Counted from the first letter of the stretch, positions 1 to 9,300 are shown. The stretch: 64,000 nt of DNA from Flexilinea sp. (GCA_017432685.1 JAFRIR010000041.1:1-64000), one strand, 5' to 3'. Notes: generated by a model from the letters alone, not told the origin. Translations and numbers: made by a program.

Positions 1-377
1 AAGCCAATCCTGCGCCGCCGGTAGGTCCTGCGTTAGCCAGTCATGGTATCAACATCATGGCCTTCTGTAAGGAATACAACGCCCGCACCCAGAACCGTGC
101 CGGTGAAATTCTTCCTGCTGAAATCACCATTTTTACTGATGGCTCCTTCACCTTCATTCTGAAGACCCCTCCGGCTTCCTATCTGCTCAAGAAAGCTGCC
201 GGCATTGAGACCGCCTCCGCAACCGGCTCCAAAGCCAAAGTTGCCAAGATCACCCGCGCTCAGGTCCGTGAAATCGCTGAAACGAAATTCAAGGATATGA
301 ACGCCCCGACCATCGAAGGCGCGATCAAGATGATCGAAGGTACCGCCCGCAACATGGGCATTCAGGTAACAGACTAA
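1..377 (+). CDS. rplK: 50S ribosomal protein L11 (5' end outside the window)
   Basis: Large-subunit ribosomal protein L11, part of the GTPase-associated centre, where it binds 23S rRNA. The visible part reads in frame from base 3 and opens with [11 protein letters not shown], the conserved L11 N-terminal proline-rich motif, then [15 protein letters not shown]. The C-terminal rRNA-binding domain is complete and ends [10 protein letters not shown]. Only about the first 18-20 residues are missing to the left, judged from the family's usual length near 141 aa. It lies 50 bp before rplA on the same strand, the classical rplK-rplA order. No rplJ/rplL follows rplA here, so the L11-L1 operon is separate from L10-L7/L12 or ends early. 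Identity is secure. Confidence 0.97.
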   Translation, partial: ANPAPPVGPALASHGINIMAFCKEYNARTQNRAGEILPAEITIFTDGSFTFILKTPPASYLLKKAAGIETASATGSKAKVAKITRAQVREIAETKFKDMNAPTIEGAIKMIEGTARNMGIQVTD

Positions 378-427
378 TTTTTCGTGGGAGAGTGGGTTTC
401 CCTCGTTTGCACCACAAGGAGTTTTAA

Positions 428-1147
428 ATGGCAAAGCACGGTAAGAAATTTTTAGAAGCTTCAAAGAAAATCGACCGCCAGAAGTATTACACCGTTAAGG
501 AAGCGATCGATCTTGCAAAAGAAACCAGTGTAACGAAATTCGATTCCACCATCGAAGTTCACATGAAGACCGGTTTGGATCCCCGCCAGGCTGACCAGCA
601 GATCCGCGACGTTGTCGTACTGCCGAACGGCCTCGGTAAGACCGTCCGTGTCCTCGTTTTCTGCCAGGGTGAAGGCGTTGCCAAAGCCCAGGAAGGCGGA
701 GCAGACTACATCGCCGATTCCGACGAATGGATCCAGAAGATCCAGCAGGGCTTTTCCGACTTCGATGTCGCAATCGCTACCCCGGACATGATGGCCAAAG
801 CCGGCCGTCTGGGCCGTGTCCTTGGTCCCCGCGGTTTGATGCCGAACCCGAAAGCCGGTACCGTCTGCGCAGCAGCCGATCTGCCGCGTGTGATCAAAGA
901 AGCGAAAGCCGGTCGTGTTGAGTTCCGTCTCGACAAGTCCGCCAACCTGCACGTGCCGGTGGGCAAGTCCTCCTTCGGCGCCGATAAGCTCTATGAAAAC
1001 GTTGCGGCTTATCTCGACGCTGTCAAGAAGGCGAAACCGTCAGGCGCGAAGGGCCAGTTCATCAAGCGCGTTACTATCTCTTCAACCATGGGCCCCGGCA
1101 TCCGGGTCGACCTGTCCAACGCGTTGAACCTCGGCGCACTGGAATAA
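428..1147 (+). CDS. rplA: 50S ribosomal protein L1
   Basis: Ribosomal protein L1 of the L1 stalk, 239 aa, the normal length for the family. The start is supported by AAGGAG eight bases upstream of the ATG, and the N-terminus [16 protein letters not shown] is typical. The conserved region [16 protein letters not shown] is present near the middle, as is the C-terminal motif with [15 protein letters not shown]. In other bacteria L1 represses its own operon by binding the rplK leader; that leader is outside the window. The gene is followed by a clear Rho-independent terminator, so transcription of the ribosomal unit probably stops here. Confidence 0.98.
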   Translation: MAKHGKKFLEASKKIDRQKYYTVKEAIDLAKETSVTKFDSTIEVHMKTGLDPRQADQQIRDVVVLPNGLGKTVRVLVFCQGEGVAKAQEGGADYIADSDEWIQKIQQGFSDFDVAIATPDMMAKAGRLGRVLGPRGLMPNPKAGTVCAAADLPRVIKEAKAGRVEFRLDKSANLHVPVGKSSFGADKLYENVAAYLDAVKKAKPSGAKGQFIKRVTISSTMGPGIRVDLSNALNLGALE

Positions 1148-1168
1148 GAGATTTTCCTGAAGAATTTG

Positions 1169-1196
1169 AAAGAGTGGCCGTAACAAGCCGCTCTTT
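1169..1196 (+). terminator. Rho-independent terminator of rplK-rplA
   Basis: A 10-bp stem, AAAGAGTGGC pairing with GCCGCTCTTT (one G-U pair), has an 8-nt loop and is followed by T-rich sequence (TAATTTTAG). It lies 21 bp after the rplA stop codon. Confidence 0.8.
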
Positions 1197-1229
1197 TAAT
1201 TTTAGGTTTCAGGCATTGACAGTGGGAAT

Positions 1230-1264
1230 AATTAAGAGTTAAGAGTTAAGAATTAAGAGTTAAT
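1230..1264. repeat. Heptad tandem array, AAGAGTT type
   Basis: About five copies of a 7-bp unit (AAGAGTT, AAGAGTT, AAGAATT, AAGAGTT) follow the rplA terminator. It is one member of the degenerate heptad class seen at many gene boundaries in this window. A TTGACA at 1216-1221 precedes it, but no good -10 follows. Confidence 0.8.
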
Positions 1265-1315
1265 AAAATGCCGGTTTTCTCAGATGGGGTGAAGTGACCC
1301 GATTTCGTTGACTCA

Positions 1316-1374
1316 ACACCTGACACCTGATACCTGTAACCTGACACCTGATAACTGAAACCTGAATCCTGAAA
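1316..1374. repeat. Heptad tandem array, GACACCT type, running into a ribosome binding site
   Basis: About eight degenerate 7-bp units (GACACCT, GATACCT, GTAACCT, GACACCT, GATAACT, GAAACCT, GAATCCT) end in GAAAGGAG. The last unit thus supplies the Shine-Dalgarno sequence of the HIT gene that starts at 1385. The period is strictly seven although individual bases drift. Confidence 0.85.
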
Positions 1375-1384
1375 GGAGACAATT

Positions 1385-1879
1385 ATGGAAACGATGTGGG
1401 CGCCCTGGCGCAGTGAATATATCAACGGCAATAACGATAAAGAGAAACCCAAGGCCGATGTTTGTGTATTTTGCGACGCACTGACCACGGAAGACGATCA
1501 CGAGCGTCACATCATCTACCGCGGGAAGACCTCTTTCGTGATCCTGAACAAATTCCCCTATAACAATGGGCATATGCTGGTGATGCCGAAGCGTCACATC
1601 AGCCGCCCGGACATGATGACAGAGGAAGAACGGATCGAGATCATGAACCTCATCGTCAAGGCACAGTCGGTGCTTTATGAAGTCTACCATCCCCACGGCG
1701 TCAACATCGGGGCCAACATCGGAGAAGCCGCCGGAGCGGGTATTGCCCAGCACATGCACTTCCATGTCCTGCCCCGCTGGAACGCGGACGCCAACTTCAT
1801 GACCACCGTTTGCAATATGCGCGTGATTCCCGAATCACTGGACGAAACCTGGGAAAAGATCCGCAAAGCCTGGAACTGA
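1385..1879 (+). CDS. HIT-family nucleotide hydrolase (AP4A hydrolase-like)
   Basis: Cytoplasmic histidine-triad protein, 164 aa, probably hydrolysing Ap4A-type dinucleotides or nucleoside phosphoramidates. The triad is QHMHFHVLPRW with His123, His125 and His127. An N-terminal CVFC motif (Cys27, Cys30) fits the zinc-binding HIT subgroup. The N-terminus METMWAPWRSEYI is characteristic of the long bacterial HIT hydrolases also called AP4A phosphorylases. AAAGGAG seven bases upstream fixes the start. It stands alone between the rplA terminator and a long hairpin that probably ends its transcript. The family is certain, the exact substrate is not. Confidence 0.92.
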   Translation: METMWAPWRSEYINGNNDKEKPKADVCVFCDALTTEDDHERHIIYRGKTSFVILNKFPYNNGHMLVMPKRHISRPDMMTEEERIEIMNLIVKAQSVLYEVYHPHGVNIGANIGEAAGAGIAQHMHFHVLPRWNADANFMTTVCNMRVIPESLDETWEKIRKAWN

Positions 1880-1886
1880 TTATAGA

Positions 1887-1976
1887 GAGGGTCAGTACCC
1901 GCAGGGGGACTGTACCTCGGGCAATCGGCACCATTTCACCGAAAGAGAGTCTCCTTCGGGTACCGTCCCTCTTTTT
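1887..1976 (+). terminator. Long hairpin repeat (GAGGGtcaGTACCCG class) acting as terminator
   Basis: GAGGG-tca-GTACCCG at 1887-1901 pairs with CGGGTAC-cgt-CCCTC at 1957-1971 and is followed by TTTTT, a terminator-like end for the HIT gene. The same arms recur at about 5870-5985 and 13200-13320, the latter with one arm as a near-exact reverse complement. It is therefore also a dispersed repeat. Confidence 0.7.
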
Positions 1977-2006
1977 CAACGCATGTCTTTTTTCCTGATT
2001 TTGAGT

Positions 2007-2031
2007 AATAATTGTCATGTTGGCAATTATT
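2007..2031. promoter_or_regulatory. Inverted repeat upstream of the GGDEF gene
   Basis: AATAATTG at 2007-2014 and CAATTATT at 2024-2031 form a perfect 8-bp inverted repeat with a 9-nt spacer, 55 bp before the GGDEF gene start. It could be an operator or a weak AT-rich terminator; the sequence does not decide. Confidence 0.4.
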
Positions 2032-2085
2032 TTCATTTAAATCCGGAAATTTTAAAAAATTATCGCAGTAAAATTAACAGCCGGG

Positions 2086-3120
2086 GTGTCCGTTTTGAAT
2101 GATTTTATGTCGCTGAAACGCATCAAACTGCTCAGCTATCTTGCGGCTGGATTTTTTCTGTTAGTCCATGCGGCGATGTTTTTCATATTCAGGCATTACA
2201 ATGTGAGGCCCCTGGTTTTCCTCAACCTGTTCAGCATTGCATTTTATATTGTGATGTTCGTTCTGATCGACAAAGAGCAGCTGAATAAATTTGTCACCCT
2301 CACCTTTCTGGAGATCAATGCGCATATGTTCATGGCGATCTACTACACCGGCTGGGAAGCCGGGTACCAGATCACCCTCATTGCCATCTGCATCCTGCTG
2401 GCATTTGCGGAGTATATCGGACGGGCTCTGCACCTGAAATACTCCCGTTTTATCGTCTTTGCTCCGATCTCCATGGTGACCTACCTGGTCTCTTACTATA
2501 TCACGCTCAGGCGTCCGACTCCTTATGTTCTGCCGGACAATTTATATCATGGGTTTCAAGTGGCCTGGGCGCTGATCGTGTTCCTCATCGTTTTTTTTGT
2601 CCTGGAAATATTCGTTTTTGGCGCCTCCAAAGCCCGCGAAGATCTGACCTATCAGGCCAATCACGACCAGCTGACAGGCATCCCCAACCGGGTGTATATG
2701 TCTGAAAAACTCAAAAATGTTTTCTCGCGTCCCGACCGGAACTGCTATTGGCTTGCCATCATCGACCTGGACGATTTCAAGATCTTTAACGATACCTACG
2801 GGCACAACTGCGGTGACTATGTTTTGGTGACCATCGCCAAACTCCTGCAGATCCCGGGCGTGGAAGCGTGCCGCTGGGGAGGTGAAGAATTTTTGCTGGT
2901 TGGGAAAAAAGGATCATCCACCCCTATGGAAATTTTGCAGCAGGTCCGTCAGGCTGTGAACGATTACAAGTTTCAGTATGACGGGAATGAGCTGCATATG
3001 ACGATGACGATCGGTGTTGCCTGGCTGGAACCGGGCATGGACGTTGACGACTGGATCAGTACCGCCGATACAAAACTTTATGAGGGCAAAGCCGCCGGGA
3101 AAAACCGCATCATTATGTAG
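2086..3120 (+). CDS. Membrane-anchored diguanylate cyclase (GGDEF)
   Basis: Predicted c-di-GMP synthase, 344 aa. Residues about 15-185 contain around six hydrophobic segments forming an unclassified membrane sensor. The GGDEF domain follows from YQANHDQLTGIPNR. The active-site motif is intact (RWGGEEF), with the metal-binding DLDDFK upstream and KAAGKNR near the end. The usual product-inhibition RxxD site before the motif is replaced by PGVE, so feedback inhibition is probably absent. The start is uncertain: GTG 2086 is used, with TTG 2095 and ATG 2107 as alternatives, none with a strong Shine-Dalgarno. The next gene is an EAL phosphodiesterase on the same strand, so the pair may set local c-di-GMP. 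Confidence 0.9.
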   Translation: MSVLNDFMSLKRIKLLSYLAAGFFLLVHAAMFFIFRHYNVRPLVFLNLFSIAFYIVMFVLIDKEQLNKFVTLTFLEINAHMFMAIYYTGWEAGYQITLIAICILLAFAEYIGRALHLKYSRFIVFAPISMVTYLVSYYITLRRPTPYVLPDNLYHGFQVAWALIVFLIVFFVLEIFVFGASKAREDLTYQANHDQLTGIPNRVYMSEKLKNVFSRPDRNCYWLAIIDLDDFKIFNDTYGHNCGDYVLVTIAKLLQIPGVEACRWGGEEFLLVGKKGSSTPMEILQQVRQAVNDYKFQYDGNELHMTMTIGVAWLEPGMDVDDWISTADTKLYEGKAAGKNRIIM

Positions 3121-3143
3121 ATTGGTACAAAGCACACGGGCAC

Positions 3144-3176
3144 TTCTAATAACTCCCGAGCGGGGGTATGGGGATA
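3144..3176. repeat. Fragment resembling the left end of the MITE family
   Basis: The sequence CACTTCTAATAACT, then CGAGCGGGGGTATGGGG, matches the left end of the elements at 54881, 56546 and 59656 but has no right end. It sits between the GGDEF and EAL genes and is probably a decayed copy. Confidence 0.5.
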
Positions 3177-3190
3177 CAGAATAAGGATAA

Positions 3191-4861
3191 ATGTCTATGG
3201 ATTATTACGCAGAGTTTGAAAAACTGACAGATTTGATGACGAGCCTGGATGATTTCAACATACAGGAAATATTTCTGGTGCTCTCACACATCTGCAAACT
3301 CCTGCGTGTTTCCAAAGGCGTCACCAGCTTTTATCAAAATGCAGAAAAGGAAGCCTTGGGCGAAGGCGAACACTTTGTCTGCTATGACAGCGGCGAGGAG
3401 CACGTTTCTGTTTCAAAGATGCGTGCCGTCACACCGGCGCGGATCGTTATCACCTGTGAGGTCTTCCAGGCCAAAGGCGCCGCCCCGTTCACAGATGATG
3501 AACGCCACAAGGTGGAGATCATCCAGCGCATGATGCTGAGCTACCTGAATCGCAGCCGTCAGGAAGAGATCATCCGGCGTTTGATGTACTACGGCGATGA
3601 CGGTTTCCATAACCTCCGCTACTTCTATGCCGAGATCATGCGCCTGAAGGAAGAGGGAAAACTCGCGGGCAGGACCGCCTTTCGCATCAACCTGAAGCAT
3701 TTCACCCTGGTCAATGAACAGATCGGAATGAAAGCCGGCGACCTGGTGATGCGCCGCTATTGCCAGGCGATCAGCAAAGCCTTCCATGATGAAGGGATCG
3801 TCTGCCGGCTGGGCGGTGACAATTTTGTCGCGCTGTTCCCGACACAATATTTGCCGGATGTGGTGAAGTGCCTCGAGGGTGTCCCGATTTCCTATGACGA
3901 TGAGGGCTCCCGCCGCGTGGAGGTCTCCTCCATTGCGGGAATTTACCACATCACAAACCAGGATGAAGTGGATGAACCCGGTTTCGTGATGGGCAGGGTC
4001 GTGTCTGCCTATCTCCTCGCCAAGCGCGAACATACCAAAGACATCATCTATTACAGCGATGAATTCCAGGCGCGGAAGGAAAAGGAATTGCAGATCCAGA
4101 AGAATTTCAAGATGGCGCTTCAAAACGAGGAATTCCTGGTCTACTACCAGCCCAAGGTCGATATCGATTCCCGGAAGCTGATCGGGGCGGAAGCCCTGTG
4201 CCGCTGGTATCGGAAGGGTGTTCTGATCCCGCCGCTGGAGTTCATCCCCGCTCTGGAACGGGGGCTGGACATCTGTACATTGGATTTTTATATGCTGGAT
4301 CATGTATGCCGTGACCTGCGGCGCTGGATCGATACCGGCATCACTCCGGTCCGTGTCTCCGTGAATCTTTCCCGCCGCCATATGATCGACCCGGACCTCT
4401 TCCGGCATATCGTCGAGATCGTGGATCGCTGGCAGATTCCGCATGAATTGATCGAGATCGAGCTGACGGAAACCACCACGGATGTGGAGTTCCGCGACCT
4501 GAAGCGGGTCGTTACTCAGCTGCAGCAGGTCGGAATCTCTGCCTCGGTTGATGATTTCGGGATCGGCTATTCCTCGCTGAACCTGCTCAAACAGATCCCC
4601 TGGGACGTGCTGAAGCTTGACAAGAGCATCCTGCCGGCCGGAGGTGACGACGACACGGAGCGCTCAGCGCGGATGTTTTCCCACGTGATCTCCATGGCCC
4701 ATGAGATCGGGCTCAAGTGCGTGGCCGAGGGTGTGGAAACCGAAGAGCAGCTGAAGATGATGCAGGAGTATGGCTGTCACGTGGCGCAGGGCTTTTTCTT
4801 CGATAAACCCCTGCCGGTGCAGGAGTTCGAAACCCGCCTTGCCGACAAAAGCTACGCCTGA
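3191..4861 (+). CDS. c-di-GMP phosphodiesterase with degenerate GGDEF and intact EAL domain
   Basis: Soluble protein of 556 aa. An N-terminal region of about 135 residues of unknown fold is followed by a GGDEF domain whose motif reads GGDNF, probably inactive or regulatory. An EAL domain from about residue 310 has the expected catalytic set: AEALCRW, VNLSRRH, IELTETT, DDFGIGYSS, KLDKS, AEGVETEEQ and QGFFFDKP. It is therefore predicted to hydrolyse c-di-GMP. AAGGA lies only 3 nt before ATG 3191 but 9 nt before the in-frame ATG 3197, so the true start may be two codons later. It lies 70 bp after the diguanylate cyclase gene, probably in one unit. It ends directly in an intergenic repeat. Confidence 0.92.
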   Translation: MSMDYYAEFEKLTDLMTSLDDFNIQEIFLVLSHICKLLRVSKGVTSFYQNAEKEALGEGEHFVCYDSGEEHVSVSKMRAVTPARIVITCEVFQAKGAAPFTDDERHKVEIIQRMMLSYLNRSRQEEIIRRLMYYGDDGFHNLRYFYAEIMRLKEEGKLAGRTAFRINLKHFTLVNEQIGMKAGDLVMRRYCQAISKAFHDEGIVCRLGGDNFVALFPTQYLPDVVKCLEGVPISYDDEGSRRVEVSSIAGIYHITNQDEVDEPGFVMGRVVSAYLLAKREHTKDIIYYSDEFQARKEKELQIQKNFKMALQNEEFLVYYQPKVDIDSRKLIGAEALCRWYRKGVLIPPLEFIPALERGLDICTLDFYMLDHVCRDLRRWIDTGITPVRVSVNLSRRHMIDPDLFRHIVEIVDRWQIPHELIEIELTETTTDVEFRDLKRVVTQLQQVGISASVDDFGIGYSSLNLLKQIPWDVLKLDKSILPAGGDDDTERSARMFSHVISMAHEIGLKCVAEGVETEEQLKMMQEYGCHVAQGFFFDKPLPVQEFETRLADKSYA

Positions 4862-4990
4862 GTCGGAGGGGTCGGATTCTGTAGGCTCATGCTCAGCATG
4901 AGACGGAAGGATCTGACCTCGCAGACTCGGGAGTTAAGTGCACATGGTGACAGGGGGACGGGTCCCGCAGGGGCCTGTACCCCTGTGAGG
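4862..4990. repeat. Dispersed intergenic repeat, family A
   Basis: This is about 125 bp nearly identical to 13116-13245. It runs from GTCGGAGGGGTCGGATTCTG through a palindromic core near CATGCTCAGCATGAG to ACGGGTCCCGCAGGGGCCTG. It begins at the EAL gene stop codon. A shorter related palindrome is at 61387-61458. No coding potential was seen. Confidence 0.8.
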
Positions 4991-5043
4991 GATCGTCTTC
5001 CAAACAGATTTCCAAATAATTACTATTTTTATTAAAATTGCAA

Positions 5044-5070
5044 TATAATCAATATATAAATATATTGATT
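5044..5070 (+). promoter_or_regulatory. -10 element and palindromic operator of the antitoxin gene
   Basis: TATAAT at 5044-5049 is overlapped by a perfect 11-bp inverted repeat, AATCAATATAT / ATATATTGATT with a 2-nt spacer (5047-5070), 27 bp before the antitoxin start. Autoregulation through such palindromes is usual for ribbon-helix-helix antitoxins. The assignment is inference from position and symmetry. Confidence 0.65.
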
Positions 5071-5096
5071 ATGTATGTTTAGGAAAGGAGTGCGCC

Positions 5097-5411
5097 ATGT
5101 CAGAACAGGTTCTTATGCAGTTTCGGGTAGAGAAAAGCCTGAAGCAGGGTGTTTCGGAAATATGCGAGGCTCTTGGCACTGATATTCCAACCGTTTTCAG
5201 AATGTGTATGAAACAAATTATGCTTGAGAAAGGAATACCCTTTCCGACAAAATTACCTTCTTCCACTGTGACAAGAACTGAAGCGCTTGAAGCATTCGAA
5301 TCATTGCGCCGGCAGGCTGAAGATATCCCCGAGATGAGCCTTGACGAAATCAACAATGAAATATCTGCATACCGTGCTGAACGCAGGTCCGGATCCGGTA
5401 GATTGAAATGA
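5097..5411 (+). CDS. RelB/DinJ-family antitoxin
   Basis: Antitoxin of 104 aa. The N-terminal ribbon-helix-helix fold is recognisable in VLMQFRVEKSLKQGV, then EICEALGTDIPTVFRMCMKQ and EKGIPF, the usual RelB/DinJ pattern. The charged C-terminal half (EALEAFESLRRQAED) would bind and neutralise a toxin. AGGAG lies 8 nt upstream of the ATG. Its stop overlaps the start of a PIN-type toxin gene by 4 nt (ATGA), but that toxin is a remnant (next entry), so the antitoxin now appears to be an orphan. The AT-rich promoter palindrome upstream is intact, so it may still be expressed. Confidence 0.85.
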   Translation: MSEQVLMQFRVEKSLKQGVSEICEALGTDIPTVFRMCMKQIMLEKGIPFPTKLPSSTVTRTEALEAFESLRRQAEDIPEMSLDEINNEISAYRAERRSGSGRLK

Positions 5412-5511
5412 AGTGCTGCGCGGTTATCGATACAAACATTATCCGATTAGTAGTTTTATTGTTACACCGGCTGAAATGATGGAAATATTGGAGAAAAACG
5501 ATACTGCGTGA
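5408..5511 (+). pseudogene. Remnant of a PIN-domain toxin
   Basis: The reading frame overlapping the antitoxin stop begins MKCCAVIDTNII, the start of a PIN ribonuclease with its first catalytic Asp. It soon runs into unrelated residues and a stop at 5477-5479. In another frame the next bases encode FIVTPAEMMEILEKNDTA and a stop at 5509-5511, resembling the C-terminal end of PIN toxins in the same family. Together these are the two ends of a gene of roughly 135-145 codons. The middle, with the remaining acidic residues, has been deleted and the frame shifted. It cannot encode a functional nuclease. Confidence 0.7.
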
Positions 5512-5539
5512 GTCAAAGAACTTACACCCGGAGATTCTC

Positions 5540-5860
5540 ATGACCATTAACGAATACCAGCAGCTGGCGCTGCGGACACTGAACCCAGCGCTTTCCGAAA
5601 AAGACGTGCTCATCAACGGTGTGATGGGCCTGTGCGGAGAGTCGGGCGAGGCCATCGACCTGGTCAAAAAGCATCTTGCCCAGGGGCACCCGCTGGAGCG
5701 GGAGACACTCGCGAAAGAGCTGGGCGATGTCGCCTGGTACCTGGCCGAGACCGCCCATGCCATCGGCTATGACCTGGAGACCATCCTTTCCCTGAACATC
5801 GAAAAACTCCGCGCCCGCTATCCCGAAGGCTTTGACGCTTCGGCTTCCCTGAACCGGTAA
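5540..5860 (+). CDS. MazG-like nucleotide pyrophosphohydrolase
   Basis: Small single-domain all-alpha NTP pyrophosphohydrolase of 106 aa. The metal-binding pattern is present as GLCGESGEAID (Glu34, Glu37) and KELGDVAWYLAE (Glu60, Asp63). Proteins of this type hydrolyse NTPs or dNTPs to the monophosphate and are usually linked to nucleotide-pool cleaning. CGGAGA lies about 8 nt before the ATG. It follows the broken toxin gene by 28 bp on the same strand. The stop is followed by a long hairpin repeat that probably terminates transcription. The exact nucleotide substrate cannot be read from the sequence. Confidence 0.88.
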   Translation: MTINEYQQLALRTLNPALSEKDVLINGVMGLCGESGEAIDLVKKHLAQGHPLERETLAKELGDVAWYLAETAHAIGYDLETILSLNIEKLRARYPEGFDASASLNR

Positions 5861-5869
5861 GAGAATAGA

Positions 5870-5985
5870 GGGTCAGTACCCGTATGGGGACTGTACCTCG
5901 GGGATTCGGCATCCAATTGCCGGAGGTAAGCCTGTCCTCTCCGAGGTACAGGCCCGCTTCGCAGACCCGTCCCTCTCTTCGCGAG
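5870..5985 (+). repeat. Long nested hairpin repeat, probable terminator of the MazG-like gene
   Basis: The outer arm GAGGGTCAGTACCCG starts here, and CCCGTCCCTCTCTT closes the element. Inner arms CTGTACCTCGG and CCGAGGTACAG are perfectly complementary. It is the same class as 1887-1976 and 13200-13320. The gap 5861-6205 contains only this element, the family B copy at 6037-6131 and AT-rich DNA. Confidence 0.65.
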
Positions 5986-6036
5986 TCTGCGGAATCCGTC
6001 CCCGGGCGCGGACCCCTTGAAAAGAAAATAATTATC

Positions 6037-6131
6037 TGTTCAGTAAGGAGCACACGGAGACTGCTCTTGCGCTGCGGCGCAGCCCGCACGCAAGGGCTGT
6101 ATCTCGTGATGCGTCGCCAGGTTCTGAACAG
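6037..6131. repeat. Family B palindromic intergenic repeat
   Basis: CTGTTCAG at 6037-6044 and CTGAACAG at 6124-6131 bound a GC-rich core. The core contains nested palindromes, CTTGCG...CGCAAG around GCTGCGGCGCAGC. Related copies are at 21525-21690, 46645-46725 and three times at 60785-61377, with a diverged one near 43350. Confidence 0.75.
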
Positions 6132-6205
6132 TTACGAAAATAATTTGGACAGATGTCCGGCGCTGAAAAATAATTGCAATAATCTTATTGTTTTTGAAAA
6201 AAATG

Positions 6206-6214
6206 TGATATCAT
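6206..6214 (+). promoter_or_regulatory. Extended -10 promoter of giant surface protein 1
   Basis: TGATATCAT, of form TGnTATSAT, lies about 133 bp before the preferred start. The two paralogues have TGGTATCAT and TGGTATGAT at 152-160 bp before their starts. No convincing -35 is shared, as expected for extended -10 promoters. Confidence 0.5.
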
Positions 6215-6346
6215 AATTGTGGGTTATTGGCTGCAGGGACTGGTGTTTTTCTATTTAAATCCTGACAGCCGACCATTGACAATGGAAAAACAAGGCGCGC
6301 AGAAGCGAGGAGAGAGCTGCGGATCGCCATGGAAAAGGTGGAAGCT

Positions 6347-9300
6347 ATGAAAAAGAATGCAGTTTTGATGATTATTGTTTTGCTGCTGAGCGTTTTATTG
6401 GTTTCGATGATCTATGCGGAATCTGACACCCAGTATGGCCGCCAGCTATCAAGCGGTGTGGAGCAGCAATATTTCAATGAGCCGGTTACGGTTACCTTTA
6501 TGTTGGATAACGAGGTTCACGAAAAGGCTTTGCTTGAAAAAGGAAACTCCATCGGCGATTCTTTCTTTTCCCGGCTTCATCTGCCCGAAAAAGATGGTTT
6601 CACTGCCCTGGGCTGGCAGATTTCTGAAGGGGTTTATCTCGCCGCCAACACCATCATCAATCAGGACATGACTGTAAACGCGGCTTATGAGAAAATTACC
6701 ACCACTGCTCCAGAGGGTAACTATACCAGTCTCGACGGGCGTTCCGGCTTCATCACTGTGAAAAACCAGGATCCTACAAAAGGGGAGATCATTATGACGA
6801 CTCCCCGTGATAATGGAGAGCGGATTAACGCCACCTTTGCTGACCATCAATATAGAACCAGCTATGGAGATACAACTCCGCTGGTCACATGGCAGTTTAT
6901 CTATGCGTCGGCAAAAAATGAGGACGATACGCAAAACGGCGCTTACTATTACCTGCGCAATTCCCTCGGACAGTATCTGAATCTGGATGAGGCTACAAAG
7001 CATGCAACCGCGACCTTCGAGCCAAAGGAATTGTTTGTCGGTCTTGTTTCCGACAATGGCGGCAGCGGCGAATTTTTCGTGATCAGACCAAACGGTCATA
7101 CCAATGCTGCTTTATATGCGCAAGGCAATAGGGCAGATTTAGGCTTTAGTTATGGTGAGAATCAAAAATATGACAGCCCAAAAGTCCAGATGTATTTTTA
7201 CGAAAACGATAATCTGACGGCAGAACCAGGATTTACTGTTCATTTCGATGTTTTGGGCGGAAGCGAACCGGCACCGTTGTCTGTTTTCTATAACGGGGAA
7301 TCCGGATTAAGATTCAAGGACCAAATTGTTGTATTTCCGGACTACAGCGGTACTTTGTATGACAATCAATTCCTGGGCTGGTCAACAACGCCTTACGCTT
7401 CTTCCCCTGAGAAATACGCCAACGATAAAGAAAATTTTAAAAGTGCGACCGGGACCAAAACCTACTACGCCGTCTATGAAAATCTCACAACCATCATCTT
7501 CAACGCCAACGGTGGCAGCTTCACGCCAAATCCGCTGAAACAGTGGGCAGGCGCTTCAATCGAACTGCCTGCGACCGCCGGTCTCAAAATCGGTTATAAA
7601 TTTACCGGCTGGTCCAAAACACCGGATGGGACTGACCCGATCACCGAACCCTGCACCGTGGAAATATCAGCTGACGGCGTCTGCACCCTTTACGCGGTTT
7701 GGGATCCGATTGACCAGGTGACTGTAAAACTGGACCCCAATGGAGGTTCTGCCGAATCTGCCTATGAAATCAAGGCGTACCCCGGTGAAACGATCAATTT
7801 AAGCACTTATGCTGTTTCCCGGGAGAACAAAAAACTCGTCGGCTGGGCATTCACAGCTGATGCGGAGACTCCTGACATCCGGAGAGGGGAAGGGTACAGG
7901 GTAACCGAGGCGGAGGAGACCACCCTTTATGCCATCTGGAGTGATCAGGCAGAGGTTACCTTCCTGAATCCGGATGGTACAGCCGCATATGATAAGAGAA
8001 CAGTAAACTGCGGCGAATCGATCACGATTCCCGCCGGCCCCGAAAATCTTTCCGGCTTCAAAGGCTGGTCCGAGAACAGGGATTCTCAGCTGTCTTACTA
8101 TCGGGCAGGCGAATCCTACACCGTCACGGATGACGTGACGCTCTATGCGATTTGCGCACAGCCTCATACACTGCGTTTTGTTGCACGCTACAGTTCCGGG
8201 ACAGTTCCCGCAGCTCAAACCGGCTATCCCGGCCAAACCGTTACGATTCCGGATTATACGGGCACAAATAACGGGAAAATTTTTGTCGGCTGGGGTGACC
8301 ATACGGATAATTCAAACATGATCGCCTACCGCCCCGGGGATACCTTTATTTTCCCGGAACAGGATGTGGAACTGTGGACACTCTGGGCAGGTGCAGGCGT
8401 TGATATTCTCTTCATGGATGGTTCGAAAGATATTAACAAAATGACAGGGAAGATCCGCGGAGATACCATCACGCTTCCTCCATATCCGAACGCTCCGGAG
8501 GGTTTCAGCGGTTGGTCGGATGGCGGTGCGCAGTCTTACCAGGTTGGCACCCTATATACCATCCCTGTTTCCCTGAAATCCGATATCAGGCGTCTCGAGC
8601 TCAAAGCGGAATACAGCAGCGTTCCCGTTCAGGTCACTTTCAACATGAACGTGAACGGTATCAGCTTGAAGGCTCCGGATCCTGAGACAAGTATTGATGG
8701 ATCCTGGGTGACCCTTCCGGAACCGGTAGACAGTACATATGTGAAAGATGGAAAGACCTATCAGTTTATCGGCTGGACGGATGTTTCCAATTATAAAGCG
8801 AAAGTCAACGAAAATTTCTACCACCCGGTGTACAAGGCTCATACAGGCTACAACCCGAATTATAACAATGTGACGCTGTATGCCCTGTGGAGCGAGACTG
8901 AAAACGGTGATGGACGCGGGCTGCGCTTCCAGATCCGTCTGGACGGCATTATTCCGGACGAACCGGCAGGCTTCCCGATCAATCAGTACACCAACAGTGT
9001 TGTTTATCTCCCCGCCAATATCTCCGATAGTGCTCTGAATGAGCAGGAAAACGGGAATAAAGGCAACGCTGTTTTATACAAAAATGGTGATAACCAGGTG
9101 ATGAAGGAGTATCGCTGGGTCGTCAGCACAGAGATCGATCAATCAAACCTCATCGACGGATACTATCAGCAAAATGCAGTAACGGAGAACCTGAACTGGG
9201 TTCCTTCCGTTGACGATATCCGGGCGATGGTTCCCTCCTTCGATCCGGAGACACAGTTCGTACTCTGGTATGTTCTGAAATACCAGGGGTACCAGGGTGA

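Noticed and set aside
1216..1244. Promoter for the HIT gene at TTGACA 1216-1221.
   Set aside because: The matching -10 position falls in the heptad array and reads TTAAGA, a poor match, so I did not call it.
5884..6216. Open frame of about 110 codons between the MazG-like gene and giant gene 1.
   Set aside because: It runs through a terminator-like hairpin and a palindromic repeat and has no ribosome binding site or recognisable protein features.
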